9,609 nucleotides of DNA from an uncultured Actinomycetes bacterium (GTDB taxonomy: Bacteria > Actinomycetota > Actinomycetes > S36-B12). The notes beneath the pieces are model-generated. The model did no database searches, was not told where the DNA came from, and worked only from the letters and a program-made list of their open reading frames with translations. The DNA is taken from contig CALFIA010000356.1 in the NCBI GenBank assembly GCA_937876275.1, positions 1-9,609 of the forward strand. Direction: 5' to 3'. Shown one piece after another: positions 1 to 5,803 of the stretch. Made by a program: the position numbers and the translations under genes. The first letter of the stretch is position 1. Each line of letters starts with the position of its first letter.

Positions 1-36
1 GGGCTGGGAGTCGCGGTCAGCGAGGCGCCTGGTCAC
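1..36 (-). CDS. Possible 5' end of a leftward gene (partial, runs off the window)
   Basis: A GTG codon at 36-34 on the minus strand is followed by 11 further open codons to the window edge (VTRRLADRDSQP). It has a good Shine-Dalgarno sequence, AAAGGAG, four bases upstream. The strong ribosome site next to a start, with a structured leader behind it (55-113), is the reason for calling it. Only 12 residues are visible, so no family can be named. A competing reading is a plus-strand frame open from base 1 to a TGA at 115-117, which could be the tail of a rightward gene. I prefer the leftward start because of the Shine-Dalgarno, with low to moderate confidence. Confidence 0.4.
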   Translation of the reverse strand, partial: MTRRLADRDSQP

Positions 37-54
37 CGGACTCCTTTCGCGCAC

Positions 55-113
55 GCCGATAAGGGGAATCTCCCCATAGAGGTATCGGCTGGGCGGGGGG
101 CCGCGAACCGCCC
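55..113. other. Two adjacent stem-loops in the left intergenic region
   Basis: GCCGATA at 55-61 pairs perfectly with TATCGGC at 83-89. Inside this, GGGGA at 63-67 pairs with TCCCC at 71-75 around a 3-nt loop. A second hairpin follows at once: GGGCGG at 91-96 pairs with CCGCCC at 108-113. Neither is followed by a T-run on either strand, so they do not look like ordinary intrinsic terminators. They lie 19 bp upstream of the probable leftward start at 36, where they would form the structured leader of that mRNA. They could equally be protein-binding sites. I recognise no riboswitch class in them. Confidence 0.45.
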
Positions 114-200
114 CTGAGTCCGGCATTTCGCCCTATTCGTCCGATATGGGCGGGACCAAAGTGACGGGTGTGGTGATGGCGAGGCAAGTAGGCCTCGGGG

Positions 201-206
201 TAGCGT
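201..206 (+). promoter_or_regulatory. Candidate -10 box for a leaderless transcript of the 213 gene
   Basis: TAGCGT (TAnnnT) lies exactly 6 nt before the ATG at 213, and no Shine-Dalgarno sequence sits at the usual distance. In actinobacteria this spacing puts the transcription start at the A of ATG. The same geometry recurs upstream of upp. No clear -35 element is visible. Confidence 0.3.
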
Positions 207-212
207 CGACCT

Positions 213-2819
213 ATGGCTTCCCCTGCCGGCCCACTTCGGGCTGCCGGTCGCTGGCTCGCGCCAGCCACAGGCGGTTCCGATCAGGCCACCCGAGAGTTAC
301 GCACCGGCATCGTCGGCGCGCTGTTCGCGGCCGTCTGGGCGACCGCGATCCTCGTTGCCTTCGCCCTGATGTATTCCGATATCGGCGCGGAGATTCCGAG
401 CCCTGAGGTTCTCGTGGCCGGTCTCGCACTCGTGGCGATCAGTGTCTTCACTCCCCAGGCCCTCTTTCGTACCGGCACGGAGTCATCGACGAAACGAATC
501 CTGGCATCACCCACTCGACCGATCGCTCCGTGGAGCACGACCACAATTTCGTTCAACGCGATTCTGGTCGGCGCAATGCTTGCCGGTGTTTATGCCGAGC
601 CGGTCATCTCATTCCTGCTCTTCAGTCTCGCGTATCTGATTCGCATGGTTGTGCTTGCTCAGCGCGAATCTGATCGTGATCCGAATACTCGCTTCCATCA
701 GTTGACTTCGGCATTCACCGCGTTGCTGATCGCCTCGATCGCCTACTCGATCGTTCGCCCGCTCGCCAGCGCGGTCACCTTGAATCTTTCGGTGATCCCG
801 CTTCTTCTTGCCGGCATCGTCGCGCTCTATGTAGGTCTCATTCTCAACTCTGTTGACAGATGGGCCCGTGGCGAACGACGCGGCTGGGCCGCTGCAGTTG
901 ATCTCGTTGACGTGCGCCGACTCCTGGTAGCAGTGGTCAGTGCGGGAATTGCCTGGATCGTTGCAGCTACAGCGGAAATTCTTCCTCGGATCGACGACGA
1001 TCCCACGGATAAGGCACTGCCGGCTATCGCCGCGCTTGGCGTCTTCCTCGTGTGCTGGCTGGCACTGTGGGCGATATCTATCAGCATCTGGCGCACCGAG
1101 GCTAAGCGCACTCTCGCCCTGTGGCGAGCTCAGCAATCAGTCATCTTGACCAGGCTCTCCGATGGTTCGCTCGATCCCGAACTCGCCGCCAAGGCCGCTC
1201 TCAGCATCACGAGTCGCATGGGCGCCGTTGTGTTCGGGGCAACCCGGGTTCTCACCATTCACGATGATGGCAATGGTGCGGTAAGTCAGAGCTTCGTGCG
1301 CACTGACGTTTACCCGGGCACACCCGACTCACTTGCCGCATCACCCGCGAGTCGCTCCGGACTACGCATTCCGCTAAGTATCGAGAATCGCACGACAAGC
1401 AGCATCACTGTCAGTGACTGCTTGCTTCCCGGTCGCTTCCTTCTTCGCTCGCGCGCGATCGTCGATGAGTTCAGTGAGCTCGCCACCATAGGCTTGCTGT
1501 CGCCCGAACTGAGCAGAAGCACTGATCGAAATTCCGTGGCTTTTGCGACGATGTTCGAGAGTGGTTGGCCGAGCATGAATGCACTCGATCAGGCGATGCT
1601 CGCCATGCGCGAGCGCTTCGACCGCGCCCCTCACCTGTCGTCGTTGATCATCGGCGTCTACGCGATCAATGAATTCGCTGCCTTGGCTGGAGGCCGGCAC
1701 GAGCACGCGGCGGTCTCGCATGTCATGCGTTCGGCACTCTCCTCACCTCTTTTTCACGGAACTGATGTTTTCGTCGCCTACGAGAGCCCCGGCCGTGTCT
1801 GGGTGGCGGTGAGCGGTGGCCCGATCATCCGCACCACGATCCAGCTGCTCCGAGATCTTCAGGATTCGCTGAATTCATTCGGGCGAGCAGCCTCGAGCGC
1901 CACAGATCTCGAGGTCTTCGTCAGCGTCTCCTTCGGCTACGCCGCCCACCAGGTCGATGACCTCTCACCCGAGGGCCTCATCCAAACTGCCCGAGATCGC
2001 CTGGCTGCAGATCAGTCTGCTCGCAATCCGCTTTCGGATCCGGACTTCAGCACCCTGGAGCTCACGCCCGAACTCTTCACGCGAACTGAGCCAACGCCAG
2101 TGACTGTCGACAGCCTTCTCGATGGCATGACCCGCGATCGCGGCACCGATGCATTCATCAGGGAGTCACTGCCCATAATGTCGACTTCCACCAATGCTTT
2201 CGAGGGAAGCTTCGTCAGCGTGGGCTGGGTACGTGAATTTAGATACTTCGACATGCGCCAGCCTGAGAACCTGCTCAAGGCGGCGAATCGGCAGCCGCAT
2301 CTGGCCGCCCTTGCCGCCGAGATTTCACTCGACGCACTGCTCGCGGAACTCGACTCGTCTGCATTGTGCATGATTCGAATGCCATCAGTGCTCTTGCACC
2401 CTGAAGCCGGCGAGCTCGCACTTCCGAATGTGATCGTTCCAAAACTCGATCTCATTCAATGCCAGCGAACCGTGCTGCTATTCGATGAAATTCCCGCGGG
2501 TGCTGGCGAGACCCTTCGAATGCTCGCCGACCGTGGACTCAATATTGCGGTCACGGCCGCAGCAGCTGCATCGGCGAATTCCGGTGATCTTGCCGGCTGG
2601 TCACGCTGGGCAATTGTCTTCCCAACCCACGTGATGCAAGGTACGCGCGGTATCGATGAACTCACCGTTTCCCAGACCGCAAGTGCCGGCGCATCGGCCG
2701 GAACGCGCCTCATCGGAATGGTGCTCGGTTCGATCGACATGCGAACTGCACTGCACAACGGGATCACCGCGGTGATAGCAACCCACGCGCCGTCTACCGA
2801 TCGCGTCGGGCACTCCTGA
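213..2819 (+). CDS. Polytopic membrane protein with degenerate GGDEF-like and EAL-like domains
   Basis: An 868-residue protein. Residues 30-292 hold about eight hydrophobic spans (roughly 31-54, 65-84, 110-126, 128-147, 164-183, 190-212, 236-255, 267-291), so the N-terminal third is a membrane module. Residues 300-430 may be a GAF-like region. Residues 475-605 follow the outline of a GGDEF domain: a hydrophobic strand, a long helix, a strand-turn-strand where the signature would be (523-533, YESPGRVWVAV), then the late strand EVFVSVSFGYA at 567-577. Residues 660-860 follow the outline of an EAL barrel, including TVLLFDEI (753-760) and LADRGLNIAV (771-780). The GGDEF, EAL and DDFG-type catalytic residues are all absent, so any role would be as a c-di-GMP or other ligand receptor, or as scaffold. 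The membrane module and open frame are seen; the domain calls are my own fold matching and need a profile search. It is transcribed alone and ends at the palindrome at 2825. Confidence 0.75.
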   Translation: MASPAGPLRAAGRWLAPATGGSDQATRELRTGIVGALFAAVWATAILVAFALMYSDIGAEIPSPEVLVAGLALVAISVFTPQALFRTGTESSTKRILASPTRPIAPWSTTTISFNAILVGAMLAGVYAEPVISFLLFSLAYLIRMVVLAQRESDRDPNTRFHQLTSAFTALLIASIAYSIVRPLASAVTLNLSVIPLLLAGIVALYVGLILNSVDRWARGERRGWAAAVDLVDVRRLLVAVVSAGIAWIVAATAEILPRIDDDPTDKALPAIAALGVFLVCWLALWAISISIWRTEAKRTLALWRAQQSVILTRLSDGSLDPELAAKAALSITSRMGAVVFGATRVLTIHDDGNGAVSQSFVRTDVYPGTPDSLAASPASRSGLRIPLSIENRTTSSITVSDCLLPGRFLLRSRAIVDEFSELATIGLLSPELSRSTDRNSVAFATMFESGWPSMNALDQAMLAMRERFDRAPHLSSLIIGVYAINEFAALAGGRHEHAAVSHVMRSALSSPLFHGTDVFVAYESPGRVWVAVSGGPIIRTTIQLLRDLQDSLNSFGRAASSATDLEVFVSVSFGYAAHQVDDLSPEGLIQTARDRLAADQSARNPLSDPDFSTLELTPELFTRTEPTPVTVDSLLDGMTRDRGTDAFIRESLPIMSTSTNAFEGSFVSVGWVREFRYFDMRQPENLLKAANRQPHLAALAAEISLDALLAELDSSALCMIRMPSVLLHPEAGELALPNVIVPKLDLIQCQRTVLLFDEIPAGAGETLRMLADRGLNIAVTAAAAASANSGDLAGWSRWAIVFPTHVMQGTRGIDELTVSQTASAGASAGTRLIGMVLGSIDMRTALHNGITAVIATHAPSTDRVGHS

Positions 2820-2824
2820 CAAGC

Positions 2825-2863
2825 CGAAAGGCCCTGATACGCAATGCGTATCAGGGCCTTTCG
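2825..2863. terminator. Perfect 39-bp palindrome, bidirectional intrinsic terminator
   Basis: Two perfectly complementary 19-bp arms (2825-2843 and 2845-2863) flank a single A at 2844. The GC-rich part GGCCCTGATACGC is bounded by AAA on one side and TTT on the other. It starts 5 bp after the stop of the 213 gene and ends 10 bp after the stop of the converging HbhA-like gene, so it can serve both. The T-tract is only three residues, so termination may rely on the very stable stem. Confidence 0.85.
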
Positions 2864-2873
2864 AAGTTCGGGA

Positions 2874-3374
2874 CTAGATGCCCACTGCCTCGCGGACAAG
2901 GGTCACTGCACTGGCCGCCTTGCCGCGCACGTCATGCGCAACCTTGCTGACCTCAGCCTTGACCTCGGTGACCGAGGAGAAGCTCGGCATATCGACCTTG
3001 GGAAGGCTGACCTTGGGAAGATCAAACTTCGGCATATCGAACTTGGGCATCTCAACCTTGGGCATCGAGAACTTCGGCATCTCGACCTTGGGAAGTTCGA
3101 GATTAAGCAGATCGATCTTCGACACCTTTGTCTTCGCTGAGTCGGCGATCATCGTCGCGCTGTCGGTGACGGCCTGAGTTGTCTCCTTGGCCTTCACGAC
3201 AGTCTTGCGTGCGTGATGCTTGACGGTCTCCGTGGTGCCCACCGGCACCTTCTTCTTGGCAACAGTGACTGCCTCGGGTGCGTCACTGAACTCGGTGACG
3301 ACGTTGTCGTTGACAGACTCGTCGACGAAGATCTCCTCGTTGACCGGCATATTGAACTCGTTATTCGCTTCCAT
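2874..3374 (-). CDS. HbhA/phasin-like protein with a Pro-Lys pentapeptide repeat array
   Basis: A 166-residue, lysine-rich protein with no signal peptide or membrane segment. Residues 1-35 are acidic. Residues 40-88 are a Lys/Ala/Thr-rich amphipathic helix of the kind seen in HbhA and phasin-like proteins. Residues 92-134 are eight consecutive five-residue units of the form P-K-(V/F)-(E/S/D)-(M/L), the last being PSFSS. Residues 135-166 form a second helical, Ala/Val/Lys-rich segment. The ATG at 3374 has a strong GGAGG six bases upstream and overlaps the end of the upstream XRE gene by 14 nt, implying coupled translation. In mycobacteria the equivalent pair is Rv0474-hbhA (heparin-binding haemagglutinin), but HbhA has a Lys/Pro/Ala-rich C-terminal tail and not this array. 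Homology to HbhA is inferred mainly from gene order and helix composition. A phasin-like or membrane/lipid-surface role is possible. Confidence 0.8.
   Translation of the reverse strand: MEANNEFNMPVNEEIFVDESVNDNVVTEFSDAPEAVTVAKKKVPVGTTETVKHHARKTVVKAKETTQAVTDSATMIADSAKTKVSKIDLLNLELPKVEMPKFSMPKVEMPKFDMPKFDLPKVSLPKVDMPSFSSVTEVKAEVSKVAHDVRGKAASAVTLVREAVGI
2973..3101 (-). repeat. 15-nt tandem repeat encoding eight P-K-x-x-(M/L) units
   Basis: The coding strand repeats a 15-nt unit about eight times with variation mostly in the third and fourth codons, alternating PKVEM, PKFSM, PKFDM, PKFDL, PKVSL and PKVDM. The register is never broken. The strict alternation of hydrophobic and polar residues with regular prolines suggests an extended or beta-type rod linking the two helical parts. 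Confidence 0.85.
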
Positions 3375-3786
3375 GACTGACCTCCGTTGTGCTCTCGTCG
3401 TTCAATGTCTCGACATCCGAAGTCTCGGATGCGTTGTTCGTGGCTGTGGCCTGGTTTTCGGCCTGGAACGCTGCATAGATCTGCAGCAGCGTGGTGCGTT
3501 GGCGTTCAGTAATCGTGCGGTCAGCAGCGATGGCTGTCGTGACGGTGTCGTCGCCCGCTCGTTGCGCGAGGATGCCCGCCTGCACATACAGGGTCTCGGC
3601 GGAGATACGCAGGCCCTGGGCAATGCGGCCGAGGATCTCCGCGCTGGGCTTGCGCAGGCCGCGCTCGACCTGGCTGAGATACGGGTTCGAGACATCTGCT
3701 GCCTTGGCGAGCTGGCGCAAAGACATCTGTGCCTGGTCGCGCTGGTCGCGGATGAAGTCTCCGAGCCCGCTGACATCAATTCCCAT
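3361..3786 (-). CDS. XRE-family helix-turn-helix regulator (Rv0474-like)
   Basis: A 141-residue DNA-binding protein. The XRE/Cro-type helix-turn-helix covers about residues 8-66, with the recognition-helix stretch DVSNPYLSQVERGLRKPSAE at 31-50. It is followed by LYVQAGIL at 67-73. A conserved-looking segment TITERQRTTLLQIYAAF lies at 91-107, and the tail is acidic and Ser/Thr-rich. As I recall the family, this layout matches Rv0474 of M. tuberculosis, which also lies directly upstream of hbhA. The ATG at 3786 was chosen because the homology begins just after it and a TAATAC box lies 7 nt upstream, consistent with a leaderless mRNA. An upstream in-frame ATG at 3804 is possible but would sit inside that promoter. 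It overlaps the HbhA-like gene by 14 nt, so the two are probably co-transcribed and autoregulated through the palindrome at 3810-3825. Confidence 0.88.
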   Translation of the reverse strand: MGIDVSGLGDFIRDQRDQAQMSLRQLAKAADVSNPYLSQVERGLRKPSAEILGRIAQGLRISAETLYVQAGILAQRAGDDTVTTAIAADRTITERQRTTLLQIYAAFQAENQATATNNASETSDVETLNDESTTEVSHGSE

Positions 3787-3793
3787 GCCTCCA

Positions 3794-3821
3794 GTATTAC
3801 CCATGTGCTTGCATTTGCAAA
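3794..3821 (-). promoter_or_regulatory. Candidate promoter of the XRE-hbhA-like operon
   Basis: Read leftward, TTGCAA (3820-3815) or TTTGCA (3821-3816) stands 15-16 nt before TAATAC (3799-3794), which is 7 nt before the ATG at 3786. This is a reasonable sigma-70-type promoter for a leaderless transcript. The -35 element lies inside the palindrome at 3810-3825. Confidence 0.4.
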
Positions 3822-3825
3822 CGCA
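3810..3825. promoter_or_regulatory. 16-bp operator-like palindrome between the XRE gene and dtd
   Basis: TGCATTTGCAAACGCA is a dyad with a perfect TTTGCAAA core and TGC/GCA outer arms; only one pair is mismatched. It overlaps the presumed -35 of the XRE gene and lies in the 105-bp divergent gap before dtd. A repressor site for the XRE protein is the simplest reading. TTGCAA also resembles half-sites I recall for nickel-responsive Nur, but the two-half spacing does not fit. Confidence 0.35.
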
Positions 3826-3891
3826 GGCGCTTACTTCCGCTAGCAGGCGGCCCAATTCCCTCATGAAAGTGCCGTATGGGAGCCTTCGGGA

Positions 3892-4380
3892 ATGCGGATT
3901 GTCATCCAGCGAGCGGCCGGGGCTCAGGTCAGCGTGGACGGCCAGATCACCGGGGCCTTCACCGGTCCGGGCCTAGTGATCTTGGTCGGCGTTACCCATG
4001 ACGACACCCCCGCTATCGCCTCGACAATGGCCGATAAGGCCTACGACATGCGCCTCTTCGATGCCGGCCATGCCAAAGCGGCACACACACCCGTTCCCGA
4101 GGGATCCGGAAAGGAACTCTCTGCCGCCGAGCTCGGCTTGCCGGTTCTCGTCATCAGCCAGTTCACTCTCTACGCGAATACCCGCAAAGGTCGCCGTCCG
4201 ACCTGGGACTCCGCGGCACCCGGTGACTTCGCGTCACCTCTTGTCGACGCCTTCGCCCAGCAGCTCACTGAGCGCGGTGTCGACGTGCAACGCGGTGTGT
4301 TCGGTGCTGACATGCAGGTGTCGTTCACTAACGACGGGCCGTTCACCATCATCGTCGACAGCAACCAGACAGCGAGCTAA
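3892..4380 (+). CDS. dtd: D-aminoacyl-tRNA deacylase
   Basis: A 162-residue homodimeric-type deacylase that hydrolyses D-amino acids (and glycine mischarged on tRNA-Ala) from tRNA in the cytoplasm. It starts with the family's MRIVIQRA strand. The catalytic SQFTLYA motif is at 89-95, followed by NTRKGRRPTWDSAAPG at 96-111, and GVFGADMQVSFTNDGPF lies at 135-151. The last contains the Gly-Pro that forms the chiral-proofreading pocket. Two departures from the E. coli protein (145 residues, recalled) are visible: an extension around residues 58-82 before the SQFTLY strand, and Phe151 where Val is usual after Gly-Pro (GPFT for GPVT). GGGAG nine bases upstream supports the ATG. The stop codon overlaps that of ygfZ on the other strand. 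Confidence 0.93.
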   Translation: MRIVIQRAAGAQVSVDGQITGAFTGPGLVILVGVTHDDTPAIASTMADKAYDMRLFDAGHAKAAHTPVPEGSGKELSAAELGLPVLVISQFTLYANTRKGRRPTWDSAAPGDFASPLVDAFAQQLTERGVDVQRGVFGADMQVSFTNDGPFTIIVDSNQTAS

Positions 4381-5357
4381 TCAGCCGAGACGACAACTTC
4401 CTGCGATGCGCTGACGTCACCTTCAGCTGTGCGGATGATCAGCTCAGCGTCCGCAGGAATATTGCGCTTGAGGATCGCGGTCGCGACCGGGCCGAGCTCG
4501 TAGTGTCGCGCACCGGTGCCCACCCAGCCGATCTCCTTGTCATTCCAGAAGACACGATCGCAGTGCTTCGGTGCGATTTCCGCGCTTCCGTCGACATGCA
4601 AGATCGCGAGCCGACGCGGCGGCTTACCGAGGTTCTGCACGCGAGCGACTGTCTCCTGCCCGCGGTAGCAGCCCTTCTGTAGGTGCACGGCCGGCCCGAT
4701 CCATCCGACTTCATGCGGAATGGTGCGGTGATCGGTTTCGAAGCGAAGACGGGGAACACCTGCTGCCGCACGTATTGCCTCGAGCGCCCAGGTGCCGGCA
4801 AGGGATGGCGTCGCATCGAGCCAGGCATCTAACTCAGCACGCGGGATGATGACCTCACGACCTGAAAAGCCACGTGCCGCAAAGACTTCCGGGATCAGGT
4901 AGGTCGGGTAATCGACGTCAAGATCCCGGCAGGGTTCCCACACCACGGCGTAATCGTCAGTGACATCAGCGACGTCGACCCGCAGCATGAACTGCATCTT
5001 GCGTAGGTAGTCGACGAGCTCTGATTGAGTTCCCGGCTCGACGATCAGCCACGCGGTCACTCCATCGTCGACGATGTGCAACTCGTGCTCAACATGGCCG
5101 TTCGGGCTCAGAATGAGTGCAAGCGCACTTTCACCCGCCGTCAGGTTTTCGAGATGCTGAGAAGTGAGAGTGTGCAACCAGCTGATGCGATCTGCTCCGG
5201 TCACGGTCACGACGCCGCGATTCGACAGATCAACAGTGGTGCGACCCTCCATCAGGGCACGCTGCTCGCGATGCGGGTCTCCGTAATGCCAGGCGATTCC
5301 TTGATCAGGAGTGCCCTCGGGCGGGCGGATCGCATCACTGCGATCGAGTGAGCTCAC
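4377..5357 (-). CDS. ygfZ: YgfZ/GcvT-like folate-binding Fe-S cluster maintenance protein
   Basis: A 326-residue relative of the glycine-cleavage T-protein. YgfZ (IBA57 in mitochondria) uses tetrahydrofolate to help assemble or repair certain Fe-S enzymes, such as radical-SAM proteins. The family signature K-G-C-Y-x-G-Q-E is intact as KGCYRGQE at residues 228-235, with the key Cys at 230. The GcvT-type N-terminal fold spans about 25-200, including VTVTGADRISWLHTLTSQ at 50-66, and a barrel-like C-terminal part follows at about 245-326. The GTG at 5357 was chosen because it overlaps the nur stop (GTGA), making it the last gene of the overlapping operon. A longer in-frame reading to 5402 would only extend into nur. 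The stop overlaps that of the converging dtd. Confidence 0.93.
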   Translation of the reverse strand: MSSLDRSDAIRPPEGTPDQGIAWHYGDPHREQRALMEGRTTVDLSNRGVVTVTGADRISWLHTLTSQHLENLTAGESALALILSPNGHVEHELHIVDDGVTAWLIVEPGTQSELVDYLRKMQFMLRVDVADVTDDYAVVWEPCRDLDVDYPTYLIPEVFAARGFSGREVIIPRAELDAWLDATPSLAGTWALEAIRAAAGVPRLRFETDHRTIPHEVGWIGPAVHLQKGCYRGQETVARVQNLGKPPRRLAILHVDGSAEIAPKHCDRVFWNDKEIGWVGTGARHYELGPVATAILKRNIPADAELIIRTAEGDVSASQEVVVSAD

Positions 5358-5803
5358 AGCTCGTCGTCGCCTTCGAGGTAATCCTTCGGCTTTCCCGCGC
5401 AATCAGCGCAGAGTCCGTGAATGGACACGTGCGCGATGTCAGTTTCGAATCCGTGGTCCTTGCGCAGTTCTGCAACGAATGGGCCGGCGATGTCGGAGTC
5501 GACGCTGCTGACCTTGGTGCAGCGATCGCACACAAGGTGAATGTGCACGTGCTCATCAACTGCGTGATAGGTCGGCGCACCGTGACCGATATGCGCGTGA
5601 GTCACGAGCCCGACATCCTCGAGCACCTCGAGGGTGCGATAGACGGTCGAAAGGTTGACTCCGGTGGCAGTGCGCTGCACCTCAACGAGAATCGCCTCGG
5701 GGGTGCCGTGGCGCAGCGACTCAACCGCCTCGAGCACCAACTGGCGCTGCGGGGTGATGCGGTAGCCGTGATCGCGAAGTCGGCGATCCCAGTCGTCAGT
5801 CAT
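5354..5803 (-). CDS. nur: Fur-family metalloregulator, probable nickel sensor Nur
   Basis: A 149-residue Fur-family repressor. The winged helix covers about residues 5-80, with recognition helix LSTVYRTLEVLEDVGLV at 51-67. The dimerisation domain follows, with HVHIHLVCDRC at 85-95 and IHGLCADC at 128-135, giving two CxxC pairs. The histidines match those I recall for Streptomyces coelicolor Nur, each shifted by one: H32, H85, H87 and H89 for the M-site, and H69, H71 and H125 for the Ni-site. Both the H-x-H at 69-71 and the distant H125 are present, which favours Nur over Fur or Zur. Nur represses nickel uptake and iron superoxide dismutase genes when nickel is present. It overlaps the nitrobindin gene by 8 nt and ygfZ by 4 nt. 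Specificity is inferred; membership of the Fur family is certain. Confidence 0.85.
   Translation of the reverse strand: MTDDWDRRLRDHGYRITPQRQLVLEAVESLRHGTPEAILVEVQRTATGVNLSTVYRTLEVLEDVGLVTHAHIGHGAPTYHAVDEHVHIHLVCDRCTKVSSVDSDIAGPFVAELRKDHGFETDIAHVSIHGLCADCAGKPKDYLEGDDEL

Noticed and set aside
1..117. Plus-strand frame open from the window start to TGA at 115 as the tail of a rightward gene.
   Set aside because: The encoded residues look like no family I know, and the opposite strand offers a start with a good Shine-Dalgarno. It remains possible and is noted in the leftward partial gene entry.
1..212. c-di-GMP riboswitch upstream of the GGDEF/EAL-like gene.
   Set aside because: The hairpins do not show the conserved GEMM-type core, and the gene appears to have a -10 box 6 nt before its start, leaving no leader.
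2973..3101. Short regular repeats as a possible CRISPR array.
   Set aside because: The 15-nt units are contiguous without spacers, degenerate, and in frame within a coding region.
2844..3177. Plus-strand frames opposite the HbhA-like gene that read like a pentapeptide-repeat (A-D-L-x-x) protein.
   Set aside because: Any frame through a 15-nt tandem repeat gives five-residue periodicity. The minus-strand frame has a strong Shine-Dalgarno, full open length and co-directional overlap with the XRE gene; the plus frames have none of these and begin inside the terminator or the gene end.
3809..3820. TTGCAT-TTGCAA as a Nur box.
   Set aside because: The half-sites resemble Nur sites as I recall them, but those are separated by about five bases and these abut. 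An XRE operator is the simpler reading.
5358..5402. Longer YgfZ start at 5402.
   Set aside because: It would extend into the nur coding region; the GTG at 5357 in a GTGA overlap fits the rest of the operon.
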